Shown: positions 1-5,997 of the stretch, in pieces
Layout of the letters: every line of letters starts with the position of its first letter
Position numbering within the stretch: position 1 is the stretch's first letter
NCBI GenBank assembly: GCA_947485035.1
Contig: CANKQN010000037.1
Location: forward strand, 1-8,479
Length of the DNA stretch: 8,479 nucleotides
From: Rickettsiales bacterium
GTDB lineage: Bacteria; Pseudomonadota; Alphaproteobacteria; Rickettsiales; Deianiraeaceae
Direction: 5' to 3'
Notes under the pieces: generated by a model
Seen by the model: the letters and a program-made list of their open reading frames with translations, nothing else
Databases searched by the model: none
Told to the model about the DNA's origin: nothing
Translations under genes and position numbers: made by a program

Positions 1-17
1 CTTTGCATAAAATGCAT
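1..17 (-). CDS. 5' end of an unidentified gene running off the left edge (partial)
   Basis: An ATG at 17-15 on the minus strand opens a frame reading M-H-F-M-Q before the window ends. It is preceded, 6 nt away, by a perfect AAGGAGG ribosome binding site, and further upstream by a plausible promoter. Only five codons are visible, so the product cannot be named. The call rests on the start signals alone. A second in-frame ATG at 8-6 lies too far from the ribosome binding site to be preferred. Confidence 0.4.
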
Positions 18-23
18 ATAAAA

Positions 24-30
24 CCTCCTT
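24..30 (-). promoter_or_regulatory. Strong Shine-Dalgarno (AAGGAGG) for the left-edge gene
   Basis: The minus strand reads AAGGAGG followed by a 6-nt spacer and ATG, an ideal ribosome binding site. It stands out because the complete genes of this window have no comparable purine-rich site, so the left-edge gene may be translated at an unusually high level. Function is inferred from sequence and spacing only. Confidence 0.55.
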
Positions 31-47
31 TTGCTTTGAAAAAGTCC

Positions 48-64
48 CTTTATAACTTATAAAG
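48..64. repeat. 17-bp palindrome at the predicted start of the left-edge transcript
   Basis: CTTTATAA and TTATAAAG form perfect 8-bp arms around a single central C. It sits immediately downstream of the predicted minus-strand -10 element. It could be an operator overlapping the transcription start or a hairpin at the 5' end of the messenger. The arms are AT-rich, so a chance palindrome cannot be excluded. Confidence 0.4.
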
Positions 65-71
65 TTGTTAA

Positions 72-101
72 AATATAAAATACAGATTCTGTGTAAGTCA
101 A
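72..101 (-). promoter_or_regulatory. Candidate promoter of the left-edge gene
   Basis: On the minus strand TTGACT (101-96) is followed by TATATT (77-72) with an 18-nt spacer; TTATAT one base earlier would give 17 nt. Transcription would start near position 65, leaving a leader of about 48 nt before the ATG at 17. The spacer contains the small palindrome ACAGA-T-TCTGT (82-92). A larger palindrome (48-64) begins at the expected start site, so the promoter could be repressor-controlled. Confidence 0.4.
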
Positions 102-281
102 GCATTTTATGCTTTGCATTATATTAAGAAAAATACTTTATATAGGATATTTACAATATTATATTTAACATAATATACATTATGCGTGAATAAATTTTGC
201 GAGAATTCAGTGAGTTTTATAAAGAATCGATATTGTGTTGTAGTGAATTGTTGGTTGGTTGATTGATCTTGCAATATTTTA

Positions 282-305
282 GAAACAGCTGTTATCGGCT
301 GTTTC
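282..305. repeat. Perfect 8-bp inverted repeat (hairpin)
   Basis: GAAACAGC (282-289) and GCTGTTTC (298-305) pair perfectly around an 8-nt loop. Neither strand has a T-run directly after the stem, so it is not a standard intrinsic terminator. A competing pairing of AGCTGT (288-293) with ACAGCT (318-323) also exists. It could be part of a structured RNA or a protein-binding site; nothing shows which. Confidence 0.45.
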
Positions 306-365
306 AATGTCCCGTGTTACAGCTCCAATAAATGTGCTATATTTTGCTTTGTAGATGATTTTTCA

Positions 366-415
366 GTTTTAGCATTGATGCAAGTGAATTGTTTTAGCAT
401 TGATGCAAGTGAATT
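366..415. repeat. Perfect tandem duplication of a 25-bp unit
   Basis: Bases 366-390 and 391-415 are identical and directly adjacent. The unit begins GTTTTAGCATTGATGC and contains the small palindrome GCAT-TG-ATGC, so each copy can form a mini-hairpin. There are two copies with no spacer, so it is not a CRISPR array despite the GTTTTA start. It lies 52 bp beyond the 3' end of grxC. A recent slippage duplication is the simplest explanation. Confidence 0.85.
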
Positions 416-467
416 GCTTATGTTTTTTGATGAGACTTAAAACCTCGCAATTACTCAGAAAAGAACT

Positions 468-740
468 CTACAAAACCCCTTCTGCCTCCAAAATTTCATG
501 TAATTTACCAGAGGAATTCGCCGCGTTTAAATCATCAAAACCACCAATGTGAGTTTTACCGATGAAAATTTGCGGAACGGTTTTTCTTCCGTTTGATTTC
601 GCAAAGCATTCATCGCGAAGAGCCTCATCATTCGTTATGTCAATTTCCGTGAATTGAAGTTTTTTTGCTGTTAAAAGGTTTTTCGCACGAACGCAATACG
701 GGCAGTGATCTTTGGAGTAAACAAGAATTTTGCTTGCCAT
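468..740 (-). CDS. grxC: Glutaredoxin 3
   Basis: This is a 90-residue cytoplasmic thiol-disulfide oxidoreductase that would use glutathione to reduce disulfides and glutathionylated proteins. The dithiol active site CPYC is at residues 13-16, after the first beta strand (ILVYS). The cis-proline motif TVP is at 54-56 and the glutathione-binding GGFDD motif at 66-70, all correctly spaced for a class I dithiol glutaredoxin. The length is full for the family (about 80-90). The ATG at 740 is the natural start, since the first strand follows at once. No Shine-Dalgarno is visible upstream. It is divergent from iscU, sharing a 122-bp intergenic region. Glutaredoxins and Fe-S assembly are functionally linked, but this dithiol CPYC type is not the monothiol CGFS type that carries clusters, so the proximity may be incidental. 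Confidence 0.95.
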   Translation of the reverse strand: MASKILVYSKDHCPYCVRAKNLLTAKKLQFTEIDITNDEALRDECFAKSNGRKTVPQIFIGKTHIGGFDDLNAANSSGKLHEILEAEGVL

Positions 741-812
741 TTTTTGATTTTTAATTCTGTAAAAGCACTATTTTGAGGAAAAATATTTTGCAAGGAAATT
801 TTAAAAAAATCC

Positions 813-839
813 TTGACAAAATTACACGGTTATTATTTG
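813..839 (+). promoter_or_regulatory. Candidate promoter of iscU-bioF
   Basis: A consensus -35 TTGACA lies at 813-818. The best -10 is TATTTG at 834-839 with a short 15-nt spacer, so the -10 is weak. CAAGGA (791-796) and TCCTTG (810-815) form a 6-bp inverted repeat running into the -35, which could be regulatory. No IscR-type binding motif was recognised. Confidence 0.35.
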
Positions 840-862
840 AACTAAAAAATTAATGCAATTTT

Positions 863-1357
863 ATGGCATACACATCAGGCGTAGTTGAAAGATTCAAAAC
901 CTCAACAGAACTTACAAACAAAGATGTTGGCTCGCTTGATAAGACCGACCCAAATGTTGGCACGGGCGTTGTTGGTGCACCATCGTGCGGAGATGTCATG
1001 AAATTTCAAATTAAAGTCTCGCCAGAAGGTAAAATCATCGAAGCAAAATTCAAAACCTTTGGCTGTGGCTCGGCAATTGCCTCTTCCGCCCTTGCTGTTG
1101 AATGGGTGAAAGGCAAAACTTTGGAAGAAGCTTTGACAATCAAAAACTCTGATATTGTTGAACATTTGTCGCTCCCACCTGTGAAAATTCACTGCTCCGT
1201 TCTTGCTGAAGGTGCAATTAAAGCGGCAATTAGTGATTACAAAAACAAGCAAAATGGTGGATCTCACGAGCAAAATCTCGACTCAAAAGCAACTCAATAC
1301 TATAAAGAACGCAAACTTTCCGATGGCACGCTCGCGGAAAATGCTTCTGATGAATAA
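863..1357 (+). CDS. iscU: Iron-sulfur cluster assembly scaffold IscU with a C-terminal extension
   Basis: IscU is the scaffold on which IscS-derived sulfur and iron are built into [2Fe-2S] clusters before HscA/HscB-aided transfer. The three cluster-ligand cysteines are present: C42 (GAPSCGD), C68 (TFGCGSAIASS) and C111 (KIHCSVLAE). D44 and H110 are also conserved, as is the LPPVK chaperone-recognition motif at 104-108. The core ends near residue 127, where a typical IscU of about 128 residues stops. This protein continues for about 37 more hydrophilic residues (N128 to E164) rich in K, E, S, N and D, with no recognised motif. The usual partners iscS, iscA, hscA, hscB and fdx are not in the window. 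The gene is followed after 12 nt by a bioF-like gene, so the two are probably co-transcribed. No Shine-Dalgarno is seen before the ATG. Confidence 0.95.
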   Translation: MAYTSGVVERFKTSTELTNKDVGSLDKTDPNVGTGVVGAPSCGDVMKFQIKVSPEGKIIEAKFKTFGCGSAIASSALAVEWVKGKTLEEALTIKNSDIVEHLSLPPVKIHCSVLAEGAIKAAISDYKNKQNGGSHEQNLDSKATQYYKERKLSDGTLAENASDE

Positions 1358-1369
1358 TTCTGCAAAATA

Positions 1370-2383
1370 ATGCAATTTTTGGTTGAAAAACTTGCAAAAG
1401 TTCACGAAAAAAATCTCTTTCGCAAGGCAGAAATCAAGGAAAAATTTAAAAGAGACTACACATCCAACGACTATCTCTCGCTATCAAAGTCAATTCGTGC
1501 AAGGCTTTGGCTTCTTTATGCGGTAATTTTTCATGGAAAATCTTCATGTGCATCGAAATACCTTGGTGGATACTCAAAAATTCATCAAAAACTTGAAAAT
1601 GCCGTTGCAAAACATTGCAATTGCGAAAGATCTCTCATTTTTAGTTCAGGCTATCTCGCCTCAATTGGTATTTTACAAGGCATTTGCGACTCAAACACCG
1701 TGATTTTCGCCGATCGCAACATTCACGCATCTTGGATTGACGGAATTATGGCGACGAAAAGTAAATTCGTCAGATTTGAGCATAATGATCTTGGAGATTT
1801 ACAAGCAAAGCTTCAAGAGTATTCACTTTTAAAGTTAAATTTTAGAAGTATTATATTAACAGAAACCGTATTTTCAATGGACGGCACAGTGATCAATTTG
1901 CCGGAATATCTAGTTATTGCAAGGGATTTTGGCTCATTTTTGATAACTGATAACGCACATGGTCTTGGTGCTGTATACAATGATAGCGATTATCATTTGC
2001 ATATTCATATGGGAACTTTTTCAAAATCTTGTGCTGGATTTGGCGGATATGTCTCCGGTAATGAAACTGTTATCGATGCAATCGCAAATTTTGGCAGAAC
2101 GCAAATTTATTCAACGGCACTTCCGGAATATTTACTGACATACAACCTTTTGGCATTCAAATTTGTGTGTAAAAACACGGGAAGGATGTTAAAAAAAGCA
2201 GAAGAAATAGCCAAAAACCTTGAATTTAAATACAAAGGGTCTGCAATATTGATAAAATCTTTTGATACTGTTGAATTGGCGCAAAAAGAATGTGAAAGAT
2301 TGAAATTATTGGGAATTCTAGCATCTGTGGTCAGACCACCAACGGTAAAGTCTCCAATAATTCGCTTATGTGTAAGAGGTTAG
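1370..2383 (+). CDS. bioF: 8-amino-7-oxononanoate synthase-like PLP enzyme (short BioF)
   Basis: This belongs to the alpha-oxoamine synthase family, fold type I PLP enzymes that condense an amino acid with an acyl-CoA or acyl-ACP. BioF joins alanine and pimeloyl thioester in biotin synthesis. Visible motifs are SNDYL (32-36), GGYSKIHQKLE (66-76), FSSGYLAS (91-98), DRNIHASWIDGI with the PLP-stacking H119 (115-126), ETVFSMDG (165-172), DNAH with PLP-nitrogen-binding D194 (194-197), and MGTFSKS with Schiff-base lysine K219 (214-220). IYSTALP (246-252) and VRPPTV (321-326) follow. The HASWIDGI and GGYS..H patterns fit BioF better than 5-aminolevulinate synthase or glycine C-acetyltransferase. At 337 residues it is shorter than the usual 380-390: the N-terminus is trimmed, several loops are reduced, and it stops just after the IRLCVRG strand, lacking the final helix. 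Its stop lies 4 nt from the convergent yajC stop. Family assignment is firm; the exact substrate is inferred. Confidence 0.8.
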   Translation: MQFLVEKLAKVHEKNLFRKAEIKEKFKRDYTSNDYLSLSKSIRARLWLLYAVIFHGKSSCASKYLGGYSKIHQKLENAVAKHCNCERSLIFSSGYLASIGILQGICDSNTVIFADRNIHASWIDGIMATKSKFVRFEHNDLGDLQAKLQEYSLLKLNFRSIILTETVFSMDGTVINLPEYLVIARDFGSFLITDNAHGLGAVYNDSDYHLHIHMGTFSKSCAGFGGYVSGNETVIDAIANFGRTQIYSTALPEYLLTYNLLAFKFVCKNTGRMLKKAEEIAKNLEFKYKGSAILIKSFDTVELAQKECERLKLLGILASVVRPPTVKSPIIRLCVRG

Positions 2384-2387
2384 TACC

Positions 2388-2714
2388 CTACTTCGATTCT
2401 TCTTTCTCTTTTAGAATCTCGGCAATTGATGATTTTGAAATCACAATATCAACGCCTTTTGAGATATTTAACGAAACAACGCCTTTTTCGTTATCAATTT
2501 CTGTTATTGAGCCAAAAATACCTGAAAGCGTCATAACTTTATTACCAATTTGAATGGAGTCGCGCATTTTTTGTTCAGTTTTGATTTTTTTTGACTGTGG
2601 GCGAATGATTAGGAAGTAAAAAATTACAAAAATCACTACTATTGGAAGCATTCCAACGATAGGATTTGAAGTTTGAGTTGTCGCCTCGGCGGCGTTTGCG
2701 ATTGAAAAAAACAT
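2388..2714 (-). CDS. yajC: Sec translocon accessory protein YajC
   Basis: YajC is a small inner-membrane protein that associates with the SecDF complex and assists protein export. The start chosen is the ATG at 2714, giving 108 residues, the usual length. A GTG at 2750 in the same frame would add 12 residues of no family resemblance. After a short N-terminal segment (MFFSIANAAEA) comes one hydrophobic helix (about 21-37). It ends in the hallmark FYFLIIRPQSKK (32-43), followed by a soluble region with the family pattern GNKVMTLSGIFGSI and a charged C-terminus. Unlike the classical tgt-yajC-secD-secF order, the gene sits downstream of lepA and a UbiH-like gene, and secD/secF are not seen. A TTGACA in the gap upstream suggests it also has its own promoter. 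No Shine-Dalgarno is visible. Confidence 0.93.
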   Translation of the reverse strand: MFFSIANAAEATTQTSNPIVGMLPIVVIFVIFYFLIIRPQSKKIKTEQKMRDSIQIGNKVMTLSGIFGSITEIDNEKGVVSLNISKGVDIVISKSSIAEILKEKEESK

Positions 2715-2734
2715 TGTTGAGTATAAATAATGAT

Positions 2735-2764
2735 AAATTATTAATCGCACACTTGAAATGTCAA
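2735..2764 (-). promoter_or_regulatory. Candidate internal promoter for yajC
   Basis: On the minus strand a consensus TTGACA (2764-2759) lies just after the UbiH-like stop codon. An AT-rich -10 candidate, TAATTT (2740-2735), is 18 nt downstream; TAATAA with a 15-nt spacer is an alternative. The -35 is inside a short inverted repeat, CTTGA (2752-2756) and TCAAG (2761-2765). The -10 match is weak. Confidence 0.3.
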
Positions 2765-2769
2765 GAAAT

Positions 2770-3888
2770 TTATAGCATTTTTTGCAAAAAACGAGTTTTC
2801 AATGCTGTTGGAATTGCGTGCGAGAATGCAATTGCTCCGCTTGTAAGTGTGCTAATAATTTTATTTTTCGAAACAAATTTACTGCCAAAAATGTGTGCTG
2901 CAATGCCGATTTTTATATGATTTGTGACATTTTCTATGGCAATTTTTCCCAAATTTTGGTTAATTTTCACGCCAAGTTTTTGCATTTTTTCTATATGCAA
3001 GCAGAGTTTTGCGATATCCTTAAGGGACATGTTAAACCCCTGCCCTAAAACGGGATGAATTGCGTGGAATGAGTCTCCGATAAAAAAAATGCTGTCAATT
3101 TCTTGATTTTTCATGAATTTCATCGCGAGTGGGTATCGGCAGATTTTTGTCGTAATTTCGTGAATTTTCCCTGTATGGCGTGCTCTTTTTGCTTTTTCCT
3201 GTAAAAATTCCAGAAGATTTACCTCTGTGATTTTCTGAGAAATTTCATTTCTCACGCTTAAAATTACCGAAGATTTCCTTTCCTCGAATTTTGGTAAAAT
3301 AGCAATTACGCAAGATTCGTCAAAGGCCTCAATTGCGATATTTTTGTGTGGAAATTCGTGTGAAACATCAAATACAAAGGCGGTTTGAGCATATTCAATT
3401 TGCTTTTGTGAAAGTCCAAGAAGCCTGTGCACACTTGAATTTGCACCAGATGCACAAATTGCAAGATCAAACTCAATACCGTTAATTTTCACGCCATATT
3501 TACTATTTTCAAGCGTTTCAACTTTGGTATTTTCAAGAATTTTTACACCAGTTGTTAAAATATAACTTATTAAGTTGAGCTTTAGAAGTGAATTATCAAC
3601 AACAAATCCCATATTTTCTTCACTTCCGCCAAGCTCTGAAACAAATTTGCTATCGTTTTTGAAGGAATAAATGTATTCAATAACGCCCGATTTTGCCTTG
3701 ATTTCCTCTGCAATTTCAGGGAAAAATTCGAGCGATTTGTGTGAAATAAATGAGGTTCGCGTGTCGTTTTCGTAATTTGCACCAAAGGTCTTTTCTTCAA
3801 AAAGTGTTACCTCTACCCCAATTTTCGAAAGACCAAACGCCAAAGCAAGACCATTCAAACCCGAGCCAATTATCGCAACTTTTTGCAT
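2770..3888 (-). CDS. UbiH/UbiF/Coq6-family FAD-dependent monooxygenase (probable ubiquinone hydroxylase)
   Basis: This 372-residue protein resembles the flavin monooxygenases that hydroxylate the aromatic ring of ubiquinone precursors at the membrane, using O2 and NAD(P)H. The N-terminal dinucleotide fold is clear: VAIIGSGLNGLALAFGLSK with GSGLNG at 8-13. DTRTSFISHKSLEFF (42-56) matches the UbiH family signature around the conserved D-x-R. The C-terminal FAD ribityl-binding motif is GDSFHAIHPVLGQGFNMSL (271-289). The middle DG motif, usually G-A-D-G-x-x-S, reads CASGANS (145-151), so the conserved aspartate is replaced by serine. Which ring position it hydroxylates cannot be told, so no symbol is given; low-specificity enzymes (UbiL/UbiM-like) are known in alphaproteobacteria. 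It lies 9 nt after lepA and 55 nt before the chosen yajC start, probably as one transcript. No Shine-Dalgarno is seen. Confidence 0.85.
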   Translation of the reverse strand: MQKVAIIGSGLNGLALAFGLSKIGVEVTLFEEKTFGANYENDTRTSFISHKSLEFFPEIAEEIKAKSGVIEYIYSFKNDSKFVSELGGSEENMGFVVDNSLLKLNLISYILTTGVKILENTKVETLENSKYGVKINGIEFDLAICASGANSSVHRLLGLSQKQIEYAQTAFVFDVSHEFPHKNIAIEAFDESCVIAILPKFEERKSSVILSVRNEISQKITEVNLLEFLQEKAKRARHTGKIHEITTKICRYPLAMKFMKNQEIDSIFFIGDSFHAIHPVLGQGFNMSLKDIAKLCLHIEKMQKLGVKINQNLGKIAIENVTNHIKIGIAAHIFGSKFVSKNKIISTLTSGAIAFSHAIPTALKTRFLQKML

Positions 3889-3897
3889 AAATTCACA

Positions 3898-5700
3898 TTA
3901 ATTATCCATTTTTAAAGCATCAACGAACGCGGAGTGTGGAATATCAATATTGCCGATGCTTCTCATCCGTTTTTTCCCTTTTTTCTGTTTGTCAAGAAGC
4001 TTTCGTTTTCGGGAGACATCGCCGCCATAACACTTCGCAGTAACATCTTTTCGCATGGCAGAAAGCCTTTCGCTGGCAATAATTCTTGAACCAATTCCCG
4101 CTTGAATTTTGACTTCAAACATCTGTCTTGGGATTAAATCCTTCAACTTTTCACACATTGAACGACCGCGTCTGTCGGCGGAAGATTTATCCACAAGCAT
4201 TGAAAGCTCAGGAACTTCTGAACCGTTAATCATCATCGTCAATTTTACAAGATTTGACTTACGATATTCAAGCATTTCCCATTCGAAGGAGGCGTATCCG
4301 CTGGAAATTGATTTTAGGCGATCGTGAAAATCCAAGACAATTTCGTTCAGTGGCATGTTGTATATCAAAACTGCCCTTTTCCCCGTGTAATTCAGCTCAA
4401 CTTGTTCACCGCGTTTTTCGGTGCAAAGCCCTAAAACATATCCAAGATATTCCTCTGGAACAAAAATTGTTGTTTTAACCCAAGGCTCTTCAATTGATTT
4501 TATATGCATCGGTTCTGGCATTTCAATTGGATTGTAAATTTCAAGAACTTCTTCCTTAATTGTTTCAACTTTATACACAACCGAAGGTGATGTCGTGATA
4601 ATTTCAACATCAAATTCACGGAAAATTCGCTCTTGAATGATTTCAAGATGAAGAAGTCCTAAAAATCCGCAACGGAAGCCAAGCCCTAACGCTGGGGAGG
4701 ATTCCTGCTCGTAAGAAAATGAGGAATCGTTCAGTGCAAGCTTGTTAATTGATTCTTTTAGTTTGTCAAAATCGTCGGAAACTATTGGATACATTCCGCA
4801 GAAAACCGACTGTTGAATTTTCTTAAAACCGGGCAGCGCTGGCGTTGTGATATCCTTTGCGTGAACGAGAGTATCACCAACGTTTGCGTCAGAAACAGTC
4901 TTAATTCCAATCACGATATACCCAACCTCCCCTGCGTAAAGTTTTTCTGCGGGAGTTTTTTTCGGCGTGAAATAGCCTAAATGTTCAACATTGTATTCCT
5001 TTCCGTTTGAAAGAGTTTTGATTTTATCGCCTTTTTTAATCTCCCCGTTGTAAATCCTCACAAGTAAAATTACGCCCAAATATATATCGTACCAAGCATC
5101 AATTAAAACGCATTGCATATCGCTTTGCGTTGAAACTGGTGCTGGAATTTTTGCAATAACTGCTTCTAAAATATCCTCAATTCCAATGCCGGTTTTTGCA
5201 GAACAAGGAATTGCCTCGCTTGCATCAATGCCAATTATATTTTCAATTTCGTCTTTGACGGCGTCAGGATCGGCAGCTGGAAGGTCGATTTTATTAAGAA
5301 CAGGAATTATTTCGTGGTTTTGGTCAAGTGCTTTGTAGACATTCGCCAAAGTTTGAGCCTCCACCCCTTGGCTTGCATCAACCACCAATATTGAACCTTC
5401 ACAAGCAGAAAGACACCGCGAAACTTCATAGGAAAAATCCACATGTCCGGGGGTATCCATCAGGTTCAAAATGTATTCTTCGCCGTTTTTTGCAGTGTAA
5501 TGCAAGCGAACGGTTTGCGATTTTATTGTAATACCCTTTTCCTTTTCAAGCTCCATTGAATCAAGAACTTGGGCTTCCATGTCGCGTTCGGCAAGCCCTC
5601 CGCATGTTTGAATTATGCGGTCGGAAAGTGTAGATTTTCCGTGGTCAATGTGTGCAATAATTGAAAAGTTGCGAATGTTTGAAAGAACCTTCTGTGTCAT
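3898..5700 (-). CDS. lepA: Elongation factor 4 (LepA), ribosome-associated GTPase
   Basis: LepA/EF4 is a translational GTPase that binds ribosomes and has been linked to back-translocation and to ribosome biogenesis or initiation. It is 600 residues, the normal length. G motifs are complete: AHIDHGKST (16-24, P-loop), GITIKSQ (56-62, switch I), DTPGHVDF (82-89, with catalytic H86), NKID (136-139) and SAK (167-169). EF-Tu-like and EF-G-like domains follow (e.g. [14 protein letters not shown] and [10 protein letters not shown]). The LepA-specific C-terminal domain includes [20 protein letters not shown] and ends FVDALKMDN. The family is usually cytoplasmic, partly membrane-associated. It is the first gene of a probable lepA, UbiH-like, yajC transcript. 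No Shine-Dalgarno precedes the ATG and no clear -10 was found in the 60 bp upstream. Nothing in it looks damaged. Confidence 0.98.
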   Translation of the reverse strand: MTQKVLSNIRNFSIIAHIDHGKSTLSDRIIQTCGGLAERDMEAQVLDSMELEKEKGITIKSQTVRLHYTAKNGEEYILNLMDTPGHVDFSYEVSRCLSACEGSILVVDASQGVEAQTLANVYKALDQNHEIIPVLNKIDLPAADPDAVKDEIENIIGIDASEAIPCSAKTGIGIEDILEAVIAKIPAPVSTQSDMQCVLIDAWYDIYLGVILLVRIYNGEIKKGDKIKTLSNGKEYNVEHLGYFTPKKTPAEKLYAGEVGYIVIGIKTVSDANVGDTLVHAKDITTPALPGFKKIQQSVFCGMYPIVSDDFDKLKESINKLALNDSSFSYEQESSPALGLGFRCGFLGLLHLEIIQERIFREFDVEIITTSPSVVYKVETIKEEVLEIYNPIEMPEPMHIKSIEEPWVKTTIFVPEEYLGYVLGLCTEKRGEQVELNYTGKRAVLIYNMPLNEIVLDFHDRLKSISSGYASFEWEMLEYRKSNLVKLTMMINGSEVPELSMLVDKSSADRRGRSMCEKLKDLIPRQMFEVKIQAGIGSRIIASERLSAMRKDVTAKCYGGDVSRKRKLLDKQKKGKKRMRSIGNIDIPHSAFVDALKMDN

Positions 5701-5720
5701 ATTCGTAAAAAGTATTGCCC

Positions 5721-5757
5721 AACCTTGACACGCAAAACTTACATGTCAAGGTTTTTT
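5721..5757 (+). terminator. 10-bp inverted repeat followed by T6 (terminator-like) upstream of lepA
   Basis: AACCTTGACA (5721-5730) and TGTCAAGGTT (5744-5753) pair perfectly around a 13-nt loop. On the plus strand the stem runs into six Ts (5752-5757), giving an intrinsic-terminator shape. No plus-strand gene ends just upstream, so it might stop antisense transcription across lepA. Alternatively it is an operator: each arm contains a TTGACA, and the repeat overlaps the -35 region of the promoter at 5743-5770 and lies 21 bp from the lepA start. The inverted repeat is certain; its role is not. Confidence 0.45.
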
Positions 5758-5770
5758 AGGGGGCTATAAT
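5743..5770 (+). promoter_or_regulatory. Candidate promoter for a small RNA
   Basis: A perfect -10 TATAAT is at 5765-5770. ATGTCA at 5743-5748 matches four of six -35 positions with a 16-nt spacer. No protein-coding start lies within 200 bp downstream on this strand, but a long inverted repeat ending in eight Ts does, so a short non-coding transcript is the likely product. Confidence 0.4.
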
Positions 5771-5776
5771 ACTCGT

Positions 5777-5894
5777 GCAGCTTGTCTAGTCTTGCTTGCA
5801 TTGCGTTGTTTATTGTCTGTATTCGAAAATATTGATCTGCATATAGTTATCGAACGAAAAGTCTTTTATTGAGGCAATGCAAGAGATTTTTTTT
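5777..5894 (+). ncRNA. Putative small RNA, about 118 nt, family unknown
   Basis: This is a non-coding interval framed by a TATAAT promoter and a terminator-like end. CTTGCATTGC (5795-5804) pairs perfectly with GCAATGCAAG (5874-5883). The stem can be extended by TCT/AGA across a 2-nt bulge, and it is followed by eight Ts (5887-5894). The 69-nt apical part contains a further small hairpin, TTCGA (5822-5826) with TCGAA (5850-5854). TGCAG (5776-5780) could pair with CTGCA (5837-5841). The T-run is on the plus strand only, which fixes the orientation. It does not show the conserved SRP RNA loop, a tRNA T-arm or an obvious 6S-type arrangement. It could instead be an unusually long terminator or a regulatory leader for the pilin-like gene, although that gene has its own promoter. 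Confidence 0.35.
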
Positions 5895-5941
5895 ATTTTA
5901 ATTTAAAATAACCAATAAACATTTGAAATATATATATTTTC

Positions 5942-5969
5942 TTGACATTGTAATTTTACCAACTAGAAT
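5942..5969 (+). promoter_or_regulatory. Promoter of the prepilin-like gene
   Basis: TTGACA (5942-5947, perfect -35) is followed after 16 nt by TAGAAT (5964-5969, five of six -10 positions). This is the best-matched promoter in the window. Transcription would begin around 5976, leaving a leader of about 22 nt with no Shine-Dalgarno before the ATG at 5998. The gene is therefore probably transcribed on its own. Confidence 0.6.
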
Positions 5970-5997
5970 ACAATAGTATTTTTTACTGCACAAAACA

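Larger units (their letters stand above)
102..467. other. Intergenic stretch without a supportable gene
   Basis: About 365 bases have no convincing coding sequence. The only open frame of note, a 62-codon minus-strand stretch at 119-307, begins with TTG, has no ribosome binding site and translates to low-complexity residues typical of AT-rich non-coding DNA. The region does hold GCATTTTATGC (102-112), which is the reverse complement of bases 5-15. It also holds an 8-bp hairpin (282-305) and a perfect 25-bp tandem repeat (366-415). No tRNA-like or rRNA-like sequence was seen. Confidence 0.6.

Noticed and set aside
119..307. 62-codon minus-strand open frame in the left intergenic region
   Set aside because: TTG start, no ribosome binding site, low-complexity AT-driven composition and no recognisable motif.
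366..415. CRISPR-like repeat beginning GTTTTA
   Set aside because: The two copies abut without any spacer, there are only two, and no cas gene is present.
902..1273. 123-codon minus-strand open frame
   Set aside because: It lies wholly opposite iscU, whose motifs are complete; a shadow frame.
2368..2553. Plus-strand frame after bioF as a frameshifted continuation
   Set aside because: It is antisense to yajC, and its translation does not resemble the missing C-terminal segment of BioF-family enzymes.
2715..2750. Upstream GTG start for yajC at 2750
   Set aside because: The extra 12 residues precede the family's usual N-terminus and there is no supporting ribosome binding site; the ATG at 2714 gives the normal length.
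5777..5894. Assignment of the putative small RNA to 6S, SRP or tRNA
   Set aside because: The conserved SRP loop, a tRNA T-arm and acceptor pairing, and a typical 6S length were not found.
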